Source: Dactylonectria macrodidyma (Eukaryota > Ascomycota > Sordariomycetes > Hypocreales > Nectriaceae). Taken from it: a DNA stretch of 64,000 bases. The stretch covers positions 558,001 to 622,000 of the forward strand of contig JAGMUV010000013.1 of the NCBI GenBank assembly GCA_020744425.1. The letters are read 5' to 3'. This document shows positions 1 through 11,114 of this stretch, piece by piece. Each line of letters starts with the position of its first letter. Position 1 is the stretch's first letter. The position numbers and the translations under genes are program-made. The notes beneath the pieces are model-generated. The model saw only the letters and a list, made by a program, of their open reading frames with translations. It did no database searches and had not been told where the DNA came from.

Positions 1-514
1 TATAACCAGAAAAAATAGGTCCGAAAACGGCGCCAGCGCCTAAGGAGAAGGTATAGGCGCTCATGGCTCGCGCAGTGTATTCCCGTGGGAAGAGCACTAC
101 CACGATGACAGGGCCAATCGCTTCGACCACACCACCGCTAAGCCCGCAGACAAGACGAGCGGCTAGAAGCGAATTGTAGCTTTGAGCGGCTGCTTGCCAA
201 AAGAAGCAGGCTGTAAATATGGTCAGACCAATCAAGATCGTATATCGGCTTCCGATGTAGGCGACGGTAGGGACAGCCCAGATGTTCTAAAAGGGGCGAC
301 GAGAATTTAGCTTCGGCCTGGACATTAAAGTGTGTAGTAAATTCCCCAATATTAAACTTACCCCAAGACCGATAGAAAGCGTGCCCCAGCTGGCTAGTTG
401 GGCAGCTTTGCCGCTACCCACATGGAGATCCATCATGATAGAACCAATCATTGGCGGAATGGACGCCCCTAGGACCTGGCCCATTGCGACAAAAAAACAC
501 ATCGATCCAAGCAT
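1..514 (-). CDS. MFS transporter, partial (runs off the left edge)
   Basis: Part of a polytopic major facilitator superfamily transporter of the plasma or an internal membrane. The visible part covers about the first four helices. A GTAAGT donor and a CCCCTTTTAG acceptor define an intron at 287-361. Splicing it in phase 0 gives the family motif G-x-G-N-x-W-x-V-P (SIGLG joined to NIWAVPTVAYIGSR). This is followed by AARLVCGLSGG and PREYTARAMSAYTFSLGAGAVFGP, typical of the loop 4-5 region of fungal DHA1-type proteins. The first ATG of the open frame is at 514, but the frame is open upstream only to a TAG near 543. A further 5' exon with the usual DPLNW-type leader is expected and I could not place it with confidence. 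Substrate unknown. The C-terminal two thirds lie outside the window. Confidence 0.75.
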
Positions 515-2136
515 CGTTATTCGCCACCATAGTGTCCATGTCTAGGAGGAATTCGCAGTCAGCCCTGTGTGCACGTTTCAGGGATGTTATAACGGGATTG
601 GAACCGGTACAGCAGAGAAGTGTAGTTTCTCTAATAGCAGTATTTCGGAGCGATGATCATGTAGGGGATAACATACCACGGGGTTTTCCGGCCCAAGAGG
701 GGCAGATGCGGCGAGGGAAGTCATAGCGTGCTGGAAAGCTACTCCCTTTGTCCGTACTAATTTCAACAATTAGTAAAGGTCTAACGAAGCGCTGATGAGG
801 CCCCCAGTTTATGTTGGCTCATGAAAGATCTCGAGTTTTGTGCGTTGAATTGACCGTTGTTGGATAAGAAAGTCTTGAATCGACGCGATTATCATAAGAT
901 GGACTGGAAAAGATGAAAGCAAGAGGCATTGGGCTGGTCTTATGTTCATGACTTGGCACATATCTGACATTTACCCCGGAGAGGGCAATATAGTTCGACG
1001 TAAGGATGGGAATAAAGTTTGCTCAGATGTACACCTAACCGGGGTCGCGTGCCGCGGAATACAACACGAAGCCGCGTGAGCGGTATCCTACGCTCCCGCT
1101 CGGCTCCAAAATACATCAGTTTATACAGACCATGTATCCGCCCCGGGAGCCTATCCGGGAGCTTAACTGCTTGGATATGTTCTGGTCCTTGAAACACTCA
1201 CGCCTGGTTCGACAGCTGATCTATGGTCGAAGCCAAATCTCTTAAAGTCGGATATTCCGAAGCAAAGCGTGTTCGGATCAACCTTGGTTGACACCGACTT
1301 GAATCCCTTCCGCTCAACACCAAGGAATTACTTGCCTATGAAGGCTGCTGATTCTATACCCTCAATGGCCAGGGGAATAATGATAGCCACTCTCAGATTG
1401 AAGAAGTTCGCACTTGGGACGCCGACGTCCTACGACTAGGCTATTCGTCAAACATCAGGAACTCAGTCTTCATCGAAGACCAAGCTCGGGCTCAGCCACG
1501 ACAACACGACTCTAGCGCTCTAGGTCATTGAAAGTGCAACACTGCCTTGGTCGTTCTGTAACTATAGAACAGAACCTTAACCCGCCAAGAAGCATATAAA
1601 TACCCAGGGCTCACCATATAAAGAAGTGATCTACGGGTCAAATACCTTAGTTACTGGTGATCCCGGATCGCATTTATGGGGACAAATTTTTGGGCCGAGT
1701 AATCCAGTTGATTCGTATCCAGTCATTCCTATCTCTCAGCCGCAGCTCGGATATGCCGCAAACCTTATATTCGCCGGGAGTTCCACTCGTCACATTTTCA
1801 GGACGAGAGCGAGCCCCTGGTAACATTAATATTGAGCAAGCACGTACGTTTGCGTTACGGGCAACCCGGAGTTCGGATATGCCAGAAAACCGGCTTATGC
1901 AGCATGGATATTCAACTGGAGCAAGCACGTATGGTTACGGAAAATCCGGTCGGCAAGGATCTTCCCTTTACTAAGATTCACAGGAGAGAAGGAAGGGTAC
2001 TTTCCAGCTTGAGTTTGTGTTGAAGAGTTATAAATGTTTTGGCTAAGTCCGTCCCGCTCCCAAACGCCAAATTTGACTGCGCTGTTAAATCCCTTTTACC
2101 TTTGCAATATTGAGCACCACCAACGGCCATTGCATC
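515..2136. other. Intergenic, no supported gene
   Basis: No convincing gene. Short open frames here lack family motifs and plausible splice partners. A TATA-like run (tataaata) near 1594 and a second (atataaag) near 1617 could belong to a small unrecognised transcript or to the GST gene downstream. Two short motifs recur at irregular spacing: TCGGATATGCC near 1748 and 1875, and GAGCAAGCACGTA near 1834 and 1920. This suggests a decayed local duplication. Confidence 0.5.
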
Positions 2137-3014
2137 ATGGCACTCAAGTTGTATGGCGACTATGTTTCCCCATACACGGTAATGGTGGCCTTTACATTAA
2201 AGGAGAAGGAACTCAACTACGAACTCGTCAACGTGCAGCTTTTTAAAGGCAAGAGGGTAAGTGAGGGTTGCAATGACTACACCTTTCACGATTCTCACAT
2301 TCACCTGTTCGCCCTAGAGCGATCTGATTCGGCCCAGAAACCCGTACGCCAAAGTTCCAATCATCGAGTTTGATGAGCCCGATCAGAAAACCATCACGGT
2401 TTACGGTACGACAGTCCATAATATTTGAGAGGCAAACGGCCACTGGCTAATCAACCAGCAGAAAGCCGCGCTATCTGTCGTTTCTTGGCTTTGAAGTTCA
2501 AGGACTTGGGAACGCCGCTCCTACCCCCTCCCGACGATTTTGAAGCAATCGCTAGGTTCGAAGAAGCGGCAGCTGCTGAAGTCCACTATCTCTTTCCCCA
2601 TGTGTCAACATACACCAAAGAAAAACTCGTCCATCGGTAAGGGCCACCTGATCTTCTGTATGCATAGAGGTGGGAGTGACAACGCACTAATCACTACCGT
2701 GCCTGCCTAGTATCCTGGGAGTCCCAGTAAGCGAAGAAAAGTTGAAGAGCGCGGTTTCTGATCTCAAAGCCACCCTGGGAATTGCCGATAAACTGATGGA
2801 GGGGAAATTGTATTTTGCTGGCGAGAACATCTCTCTCGTTGATATTTGGTGGGCGGTCGGCATCTACGCCCTACTCAGTATTGAACGGGATTGGCTCTTT
2901 GACTTGCCCAATCTGTCTGCTTGGTGGGCGCGAATCGAGGATCGGCCAGCCTGGAAGGCCACTCTCGAAATCATCGAAGGACATTGGTTGAAGGCTTCAC
3001 AAACTGCTGTATGA
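2137..3014 (+). CDS. Glutathione S-transferase, intact, 4 exons, 228 aa
   Basis: Cytosolic GST that would conjugate glutathione to electrophiles or act as a peroxidase. Exons are 2137-2256, 2318-2405, 2462-2636 and 2711-3014. Introns have GTAAGT, GTACGA and GTAAGG donors and TAG/CAG acceptors, and the joined frame is open for 228 codons. The N-terminal thioredoxin fold opens MALKLYGDYVSPYT, with Ser11 in the catalytic position used by phi/theta-like fungal GSTs. NPYAKVPIIEF gives the Val53-Pro54 cis-proline, and ESRAICRFLA (Glu70-Ser71) binds the gamma-glutamyl group. The helical C-terminal domain carries GENISLVDIWW, the usual N-capping box region. An in-frame ATG at 2110 would add nine residues; 2137 is preferred because family members begin MALKLYG. 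No cluster partner is evident, so a detoxification role is inferred from the family only. Confidence 0.9.
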
Positions 3015-3238
3015 AGGAGCACATAGCATTGAACATATTTCTTATTTGCGTGTTGGGGCCAGGACAACCGACTCGGCCGACGCAAGTAGTTAAGTGCAGT
3101 CCCTTCCTCCGTTTGGAAACAATGGAAATTTGATGAGCGGAAGCAGAGCGCTAGGCGGTCACATCATTATAACCTGAAAGTTGCTCAAAATTGTATCCAT
3201 TTCCCGTTATATAATGAGACCAAGGCAACCCTAGAACT

Positions 3239-3730
3239 CTACCTAGTGGTCATATGGGAAGGGAACATCGTTGAGCAGTAGTCTGGGGCAGTTCTTCGAA
3301 ATAAGATCTGCCAAGCATACTCCGGAATTCCAAAGCATTGTTTCGAATCCGACTCGATCAAGCGGACCATATCGGGCTTGCTGTAGGGCAGCTGAGCCAC
3401 ATCTTGGTTTGCCCAAGCACCACTTGATATCAAATTCAACAGCTCCTGGCCAGCAACAAGGCCTCCCTGGAGAGGTGTGTTGCGAAAAAGAGCGTTGAAG
3501 TGATTGGGCATGGCAGTTTGGGTATTGCTCTTCACATCACCCAGTCGAGCCGATAAGTCGGCAAAGGTAGTAAATTGGGGGTCAAGAGCAGGCTCCTTGA
3601 TGACAGCAAGGAATCCAACAGCAACGCCAAGAACAGCTGGACCGACACCAGTAGCGGCAACGACGACAGGGATGAATGAGGTGGTAGCGCCGATAACACC
3701 TTGAGCCAGGATGAACCATGACACCGGGCC
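3239..3730 (-). pseudogene. Fragment resembling fungal secreted DUF7872-type protein
   Basis: An open minus-strand frame of about 160 codons starts with a hydrophobic stretch rich in Gly/Ala/Val (ILAQGVIGATTSFIPVVVAA). It continues with FTTFADLSARLGDVKSNTQ and GQELLNLISSGAWANQD. That layout, a hydrophobic glycine-rich core followed by FTTFADLS and a conserved region ending in cysteines, resembles what I remember of secreted fungal DUF7872 proteins; this is recollection, not a search. No ATG is in a sensible place. The frame upstream is closed by TGA just past the candidate acceptor AACTAG at 3731. The 5' exon with signal peptide is therefore missing or not recognisable, and the position just downstream of a dead HET gene suggests a remnant. 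It could instead be a last exon with a distant first exon. Confidence 0.45.
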
Positions 3731-3801
3731 TAGTTCATCAGTGGAGCCATCGGAGCCGAGGAAAGTTGTAGCTCATATAAGCTCAATCTTTAAAATCAGT
3801 A

Positions 3802-5851
3802 CTAGGATGAGGCGTTTCTCGTAACTGCATCCGAAGACGTGAAAATAAATTCCCGAGCGTCATCTATTGCCTTTAACTCATATTCCTGATTCATGGCATC
3901 ATGCAGGTAGCACTCTCCGACGAGTCTATGCGTGCCATCAGTCTTTCGATTGGTCTTTCTCGCGATAAACGACACTCTCCCACCCTTCAAAATCATTATT
4001 TCATCCCCCTTCTTAACTGAAGATCTTCCAAGGCCTATCATCCAGAGTTGGTTTGAAACACTGCTTTGCCCCGCATCGCCGAATAGCATCGATGGGCGTA
4101 ATCTCCTTGCCGAGCAGCGTGCGATTGTCGAAAATTGTCCCTTTTGAAATAATTCACTAGCAGTGTGAATGATTTCGGCGGCGATCTAAGGATCTCGTGG
4201 ATTTCCAGCATCAGATCAGCGAAGTTGCTGATACATCTCCAGCTTGTCTCGGTGGCAATGCTTCCTCTTTCAGCTCGGCCACCAATTAGAACCATGGCAA
4301 TCTCTCTGATGAGTTGATTATCTTCCGACCAGTTTTCTTGGCCTCTAGGCTTTTCCTTAAGCCATGTTCTCGTAAAGAAGGTAAACCTCCGTTCGGTGAG
4401 CCATGACATAAGACGCCCTACGAGGGCAGCCACCTCAGCCCACATTTTATCGTCTACGTTGTCGGAGGCTGCCCTCATGTCTGGGCATGGGTGACATGCC
4501 ATAACTCTACATATAACCTTGCAGTGGACTGCACATGCATAGAACCCACTTCCTTCCCAGAAGCAGATTTGCGTATCATCAACCGCGCATGCCGAGAAGT
4601 TCTCGGCGCCTGTGTTGGGCAGCCAGACATGTTCCAGCCCCTCGCGAGAATTCCACGACGGCACCCAATTCAGCCCTTCCGAAGAGCGATGCTCCATTGA
4701 GGCAAGGATCAAGAGGTTTTGTTCTCTCATTAATAGGAAGCGTGCGACGTCTCAGTTGACTTGCTGTGATGTTTAGCTGCCCGAGTAGTCCGGCTTGAGT
4801 TCCGCAGGGACGGCGTCGCAGCTCGAGACAGACGCATCGTGACGATCGCCATTCGACTTAAGGTTGAACTAAATCATTCCGTAAAGGGCATACACCTGAT
4901 CCTTGGTAACCGTGGCCTGGAAGCGTCGGGTTGCACGCAACATGATCGCAAATGGGAAGCCCGTAGAGGGCGTCCGGGCATATGAGTACACCCACATGGC
5001 GGCTTGGATACCATCCAATTTGTCCTCCTTGATGTCTAGATGTCTGTATTTGTGAATGAAGAAACCTGAGAACCAGCCGACGAGATTCCAGACAAACTGG
5101 AAGACACCCAAGTAGATGGTCTTTCGGCGCGAGAGGACAATCTCTTGGACGGGCCAGAGGCGGATGAAATATTCAAGCTGGAAGAGCTCCAGGATGTCCT
5201 GGACTCGGTAATAGTCGAGGGTTGGCGGAAGAGCCGCGGCTGATATGCCCTCGCTCAAAAGGGTCGAGTTGCCGCTCACAGAGAGCAGCGACACAAGACC
5301 GTACAGCCTCTCAGAGTCGTCGCTGCGCTTTTCTGTTGTGTAGGATTCGCGGGCTCGGATTGCGGCAAGTTGTTGTTTGGCTTTCGCCTCTATTTCTTGG
5401 TAGAACGGAGTGAATGAGTTGACGGTTTCAACTGCTGATTTTTGAGCCTGGTTCGGGGCTGAGCCCAGCCAGACGATTGTCTGGTGCGAGTTTTTGTAGA
5501 TTTTTCCCATCATCTTGACCTGTTCCCTCGCTCCGCGGTGCTGGCCCGGCTTTCTCCCTGATCAATACAGATCTGGTTAATCCATAGCTGGCGAGGCTGG
5601 GTAGGGTGTCTAAGAACAAACAGAGCCTCTAGGACATCAACGCTGACCAAGAAACGCTGCTTGTCAATCTCCACATAGTGGTCAGTGCCCTTGATGGGCT
5701 TCCATCTGTACGACAGAGCATCGTGCACCTTGCCGTCGTCGATTCCGCGCTCGAGCAGGTCGCCTCACAAGTGCTCTCTGCCCGTTCCCGGGGCGAGCCG
5801 AAGAAGCCGGAAACCGGTGGCTGGGTCTCTGATTCGCGTGTGCTTGTACAT
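3802..5851 (-). pseudogene. HET-domain (heterokaryon incompatibility) protein, inactivated
   Basis: HET proteins trigger cell death or incompatibility after fusion of unlike hyphae. The remnant keeps the family layout. HDALSYRW (near 5700) and LWINQICIDQ (near 5575) mark the HET domain, followed by MMGKIYKNSHQTIVWLG, then DQVYALYG (near 4880), LKPDYS, the WVPSW motif (near 4665), and a C-terminal IGLGRSSVKKGDE...RLVGECYLH module. The frame is broken. There are in-frame stops at 5765-5767 (TGA), 4869-4871 (TAG), 4773-4775 (TAA) and 4752-4754 (TGA), a frameshift between 5521 and 5559, and a one-base frameshift near 4042. Each of the four stops could arise from CGA, CAG or CAA by a single C-to-T change, as RIP produces. 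The three stops around 4750-4870 lie in one otherwise readable frame, so introns are a poorer explanation. Probable start is ATG at 5851. Confidence 0.8.
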
Positions 5852-7070
5852 TGGCAGAGGTGGCACGACGCTCTGGGGACGATTGGAGTAGGTTGTATGC
5901 GAGTGGTGGAGAAACTTGCTTGCCATCGCGCCAGACACCGTACCAGAATGGATCCGCCAAGGTGATAGACTTATGGTGGGATGAATCTCATTAGGAGAGT
6001 AGGGCTAATATGCGCGTTATATAGGCTAGGTCATTCTATTTCAAGGCACGTCATATACGCTGTGCGGCTGAGTTGTTGGTGGTGTTGACAGTCGATCAGT
6101 TCAAACGAGGCTTTCGATAGCTTGCTCTTTTTGCATCAGCTGACCTCTAGGTGCCCTATTCCAGGAAGTGAAAGCGTGAAGGAGATCTAGAGATAAATTA
6201 AGGCTGCTCACTTACGTCTGAATTTGGATTTATTTCAAGCAGTTACCTGTATCAGAAAGCTAGTGTAGCACTTTGATAACTTAATTGTATGTAATATATA
6301 TATATATAGCCAGGAGGTCCCTTAGCTAGGATTCCTAAGTATATATATTAAAACTAAAAGTGAGAGCTTTTAGTGTGTTGGGCAGGAGGACAAGGATGAC
6401 ACCACCACCCGAAGTGACGGTGCCGTACGGTAGGAGGTATGCGAGGCGGAGCGGGGACGGACAAGTCTAGTAAACAAAATGGATGAAGGGAAGGCTAGAA
6501 CTACTATATTTCTTTTACTAACTAATTCAGTATTTAATTTAATAAGTAAATTAATACTATCTTTTACTATATTTACTTTTAACATGAGTCTTCGTAAATA
6601 ACTTAATAAAGATAATTCCTTTTCATAGAGGAGAGTGCTCTTATTTCAATTATAATAAGATATCTACTTAGGATAATACTTGCAAATAGCATATTAATAA
6701 GTAATATCTTTAGAAAAGAGTATCAGAAAGCATTAGATATACTTAGGGTAATTAGATTACTTATGTATAATGTTAGAATGCTCTTTTCTACTATCAATTT
6801 AGAGACATATTAGCGGGTTTTGTTACATGTAGTTCCTCTTGCTTCTGTTTTCTCATGTGTTTGACTGTCTATCTGTTTTTTTTCTATGTTCTCTTGACCT
6901 TTTAGGTGGATTTGGACTTGGAGCGCTAGCCATGGGATTATCACTGTTCTTCGTTTCTGACAAATTGTCTGCTCTTCCACTTTATCCTTATTATGGGCCT
7001 TCAACTCTCACCAAAAGCCATGGCAACTCTAGCTGGGAGGTCCCTTTGGACTACTGGTAAACTAATGATA
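5852..7070. other. Intergenic, partly AT-rich and RIP-like
   Basis: No gene is supported. From about 6230 to 6800 the sequence is strongly AT-rich, with an (AT)n run near 6293 and few CA/TG dinucleotides except in a GC-richer island at 6374-6480. That island is described separately as an LTR fragment. 6810-7060 holds a low-complexity frame with Leu/Phe runs that I do not consider coding. Confidence 0.5.
6374..6620 (-). mobile_element. LTR fragment related to the 402-bp LTR family
   Basis: Beginning TGTGTTGGGCAGGAGGACAA at 6374, this stretch resembles the reverse complement of the 3' end of the 402-bp LTR found at 56,212-56,850 and 54,130-54,531. Shared landmarks include CACCACCCGAAGTGACGG (near 6400) and GGACAAG...AAAC. 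Similarity fades after about 6550 into AT-rich sequence, and I could not find the other LTR end or a target duplication. It is read as an old, partly RIP-degraded solo LTR or fragment in minus orientation. Confidence 0.6.
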
Positions 7071-9245
7071 TCAAGCTAATACAATGACTTCCTTTCGGGA
7101 GTACATTTCTTGGTAAAGAAATGCCCCTGTTGTCTCCTTAAAATGAGGAATCTGCACAAAAGTCAGGCACTGATTGAATCCCTCCCCACAATACTCTTCC
7201 GCGCTCAGAGGTGCAAACTCCAGCCCCAGGAGAATGTCCACAACCCCCAGCCGCTGATAAACTTCATGGCCCCCGTAGCTTTCTCCCGTTGGCTCTATGA
7301 TCAGTCCACATGCGTCATGTGGTTTACCTGCTGGGTTACGTGTCCACGCGCCTTTGTCATCTCCATCTAGATATGCCTGTACTAGAACAACTCGCACACT
7401 GTTGAGTTTGAACAAATCAGCGGGCGAGACGGAGAGCCCATCGAGATAAAAGTCCACTTCGATCTCCTTTGGTAGCTGAGTCGCCAGCATTTGAATGGAG
7501 AAGACCCAACTCTCCAGTACAATCATCTTCGCCTTCGCATTTGGGCTTGTTCCTTCTCGGACAATCTCGACCAATTTGGCATCGCTGACAGAAGCAGTCC
7601 CATCTTGCCAAACCAATGGTTGATTCATGCAACACCATGACCACGACGGAAAGTCACTTGATTTGATAGTTGGCCAAGCGGACACTCCGCGTACTGGCAC
7701 TCTCCTCCATGTGAGGCCGTGCCATAAATCCGACTCCCAAAGTCCATCGAGATACCTCTCGTGGCTGCCAAGCAATTGCTTGGTCTTCGATTCGACCCCA
7801 GACAATGCAATGAGCTTGTCACTCTGCTGGGTAAGACTCCGTTGCGAATACTCGCTGACAAGCTGATACCACTTATCTCGAATCATTTCAACGCTATTCC
7901 AGTCCGGGGATTTTGCCGCGTGGGCAGGGGACATGGGGAGGAAATAACTCCCAAGAGATTCCAATTTGATTGGTGGCTGGGAAGAGTGGTTTCCGTATCC
8001 AGCACGGCACCGGAAGACGACTTCATCGTGGCCTATAAAGACCAGCCTCGAAGATAGAAGTCGCTCTTGAAATGTCCAACCACGACTCGCCCACGGGGAT
8101 GAAGTTGCACCTCCAATCTCTTCCACGCCCCTAAAAGAAGGGAAGTAAAACTGCAGGTGGCTCCATGAACCCTGCCAAGCGATTACGTCGGAGACCCATT
8201 CTGGTCGATTTCTTAAAAATCCCAGCTCCGCTCCGCTGGAATCGATAGGAACGATTGTGAACAATGCCATTTCATAATACTGCATCATTCGTTGGCTCTC
8301 CTGGATCCATTCGCCCGAATCCTGCACAATGCAGAGCGCATCTATCCATATGTGCGAGGCCTCGAGGCGACGGGCGAGGGCAATGCTGTCCTGGAGCGTT
8401 TGGGGGAGTGTGTCTGTGGCGAAGCCTATTAGTCTGCCCGGCAGATTTGCCATAACAGTTCTGGCATCGAAAACAAGTCTTGATGGACCCCAACAATAGC
8501 TCAAAATGACATATTGCAAATTCTTGCCGTCTGTCTCTTCCAACCGGACAACCTTGCTATCTGAAATGTTCAATAGTCTCAGAGGAGCAGCAATTTGGCC
8601 CGGGTATACACATTCTGAGTGCTGCATGTCATGGTTTTGTATACAAGTGTTCAGATAAGTTTTCATCCTCTGAATCGACTGATCGGATAACGGATTGGGG
8701 TCTGGAAAACCAGTATAGACGCCTAGACAACTTCAGTTAGACTCAGAATTTGAGAACTTTTGGTTGAAGAGCGAACCATCTGTTCTATGCTTGGCATGAA
8801 TACTAATGGAGCGTGATGTTGACCCAATACGAAGCTCTCCCTCGATCCGATGCGGCAGCCAATCCCCTCGCCCCTTTGCAAACTGAACAGTGCCCAGGTC
8901 AGGATGAAATGCAGTAAATCTGAGATGCAAGCTCTTTGTAGAACTTCGAGATGTCGAGGTCGAACTAGGTTGAGCCAGTATAACCCTTTTGAGGAAAAAA
9001 CACATGCGACAACCAGCGGCGATAGATCTGCCAAGCTTAGGTAATCCAGGTAACACGTCGTCTAAGGTAAAGTTGAGAGGCACAATGCCGTAATCGTCGA
9101 GATCAACATCGTCTCGCCCTAGATACTTTTGTGGTGGTGCTGCGTCAATTATCGCGCTGTTGTCAAAAGAGAGGTGCAGACAGCGCTGGCAAAGCTTCTC
9201 GACGGCTTGGCCGGTCACAGCTATCTCAGCTTTAATTTGAGACAT
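7071..9245 (-). CDS. HET-domain protein, intact, 2 exons, 697 aa
   Basis: Cytosolic heterokaryon-incompatibility-type protein, predicted to promote regulated cell death or a non-self response. Exon 1 is 9245-8804 and exon 2 is 8722-7071. The 81-nt intron has a GTATTC donor, a CTAAC branch site and a TAG acceptor. Without it, one in-frame TGA at 8733-8735 separates two open frames. Splicing joins SRSIS to VYTGFPDP, the usual linker before the HET domain. HET motifs follow in order: YVILSYCWG (about residue 218), WIDALCIVQDSGEWIQES (about 273) and ASRGWTFQERLLSSRLVF (about 360). The N-terminus has a Cys-x2-Cys pair (LCQRC) and RSIAAGCRMCFFL, common in this family. The C-terminus ends CLTFVQI before a short tail. 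It sits 1.2 kb from a dead HET gene on the same strand. Specificity unknown. The intron is inferred from motif continuity. Confidence 0.88.
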
Positions 9246-10100
9246 TTTATAGCCTCAAGATGTGCAATCGGGAGGGGAAGCAATAGAGGGATATTCAGAC
9301 AAAACAGTTTCGAGATGGTTGGCTGTTGGCGAAGTGTTGCAGGCAGCTGTCACGTGCCAATTAGCCCGTCCCAAAGGCAGATTTCAACATCTACCCTTTC
9401 AGGCACCTCAGCTCAGCCCAATCTCAGCGACAACTCCATTTAGGGCAGCAGGAGCTCGCTCAACTCTAGAAACGGAAATGGATTTTGGTGTGTTTGAGTT
9501 TCGTCTATCGAGTATAGTGGCACTTCTCACTGGATGAGAATCCGCATGAGTTATTTTAAAAAAGACTCAATTCGCTCAATCTAGATCTCCATTAATTTAT
9601 TTTTCCTACATCATGTATCTGTTGAGATGGTGTTGCTGAGCTTTCAATACGTCAATAATAGATATGTGTATGAACATCGGTTTTTGGGCTCGTTCGCGCC
9701 GATGAGAATCATTAGGGCAATAATCATCGCCCTGAACGCCTGTTTTTGCCATTGTAGTAGTAACTCGCCCGTGCAGGGGGGAAACACCACTTACATAGCC
9801 ATAATTATCATGGGAAATATTCTCTCTCACCAAGTGATATGATTTGAAAGAATCAATTTCATATATCATAGACCTCCTTTCTCTCCTAAATTAAACAGAA
9901 ACCAAATGTGTGCATCTCTCACCCTACTCATTAGATCATAACATAAAGAACCGTGATCATTCATCGAACAGGCCATTCCGTCGTACAAATGTTATACCTA
10001 TGTATCCCATCCATCAAACCTCTCGCTCACTCCAGTTCGTATATTACTGTCTCTCGTGTGATTAGATGCTTACTCGCATACTCGTATTAGACATGTCCAC
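9246..10100. other. Intergenic between HET gene and opsin-related gene
   Basis: Upstream region of the HET gene (9246 onward) and downstream region of the opsin-related gene. No motif-bearing frame was found. The 87-codon minus frame at 9606-9869 has no recognisable domain and is probably chance within the 3' untranslated region. Confidence 0.45.
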
Positions 10101-11114
10101 TTAAACCGGGTTAACAGTACGCCCGTGTGCGACAGGGGTCGTCGTCGCAGGCGTAGTCCCCGTATGGCTTACATGCCTCTTCTCCGGGTGCAGGCCATTT
10201 CCGTGGGAATTAACGCGGCCATACTGAGTGAAGTGCAGGTTCATGCGGTTGTAGTCCCATTTACGGGCCAAGAACAGGAAGACGAAGGCGGTGCCGGCGA
10301 CGAGCAAGAGGTCAAGAATGCCGAAGAAGATGAGGCTCTTGGTGACGCTAATGACATTGCCACCATCCGAAACGGCGAAGGCGATGGGGTACAAGAACCA
10401 AAAGAAGTTAACCCAACCGGCGAGCATGGTATGATCGCGGCCAACTTCGACACGGGTGGCGGAGCGGCGGCTGGCCGCCATGGTCTGATAGGCGAGGATG
10501 AGGTAGGCGACGGTGCCGAAAGCGTAGAAACCCCACTTGTAGCGGGTGGCCGTGTAAGCAGAGCAAAGATATGAGATGATCCTTTCAAATTGTCAGCTAC
10601 TCATCCATAATGAAGTCGATTGTGTCATCGAGTTTCTCTTACCAGATCCAAGCCAAGAAGATGTTGAAGAAGATGGTGGCCCAGCTCACGCCGCTGACGA
10701 GCCCAAGAGCGATGATAAGGACGGGAAAGGCAACAACCCAGAAGATATATTTCGCGAAGAAAATCTGGTACGTGAGGGCATCGCCGCGATGAAGCTGCGT
10801 AGGGATGACAGACCAGGCAAGGCCAGAGGCCATGGCGAAGTAGGAAATGGCGCCGACAAGCAGAGCGATCGTGAAGAGGTAGTGGAAAATCTTCTCGCCA
10901 TGGCGTGGCCGGAAGCTGAGGGCGTAGTAGACGAGCTGTTACCATGGTAGTTAGTTGCTTGCCACGATGACGATATTGGAGGTCAACGAACGAATGAAAG
11001 AGCGAACAAGGTCATGACGGCCCAAAGCCAGTTGGAGCCTCCTTCGGTGAGATGGGAGTCGCCGCCCTGAGGGTTGACCTCGAGGGCATCGTTGCGAGCA
11101 TAGATGAAGTTCAT
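10101..11114 (-). CDS. Opsin-related protein lacking the retinal lysine (YRO2/HSP30-like), 298 aa
   Basis: Seven-helix membrane protein of the microbial rhodopsin fold. Exons are 11114-10992, 10935-10643 and 10581-10101; introns have GTTCGT and GTAAGA donors with CAG and AAG acceptors. Helix C reads AKYIFWVVAFPVLIIALGLV: against bacteriorhodopsin, Arg82 is Lys103, the proton acceptor Asp85 is Phe106 and the donor Asp96 is Ala117. Helix G reads FFGILDLLLVAGTAF: Asp212 is kept (about residue 229), but the Schiff-base lysine position is Val (about 233). It cannot bind retinal covalently and should not pump protons. It therefore belongs with opsin-related proteins such as yeast YRO2/HSP30, which are linked to stress and membrane homeostasis. 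The C-terminal tail after FTQYGRVNS is hydrophilic and Thr-rich. The donor of intron 1 is non-canonical beyond GT, so the first splice site is the weakest part of the model. Confidence 0.87.

Noticed and set aside
946..1197. 83-codon minus-strand open frame
   Set aside because: No recognisable motif, no splice partners, surrounded by non-coding sequence; length compatible with chance.
9606..9869. 87-codon minus-strand open frame upstream of the opsin-related gene's 3' end
   Set aside because: No domain, low-complexity composition, lies in probable 3' untranslated sequence.
10125..10950. Plus-strand open frames rich in Glu/Gly/Asp
   Set aside because: Antisense shadows of the opsin-related gene; acidic composition is a by-product of the hydrophobic codons on the other strand.
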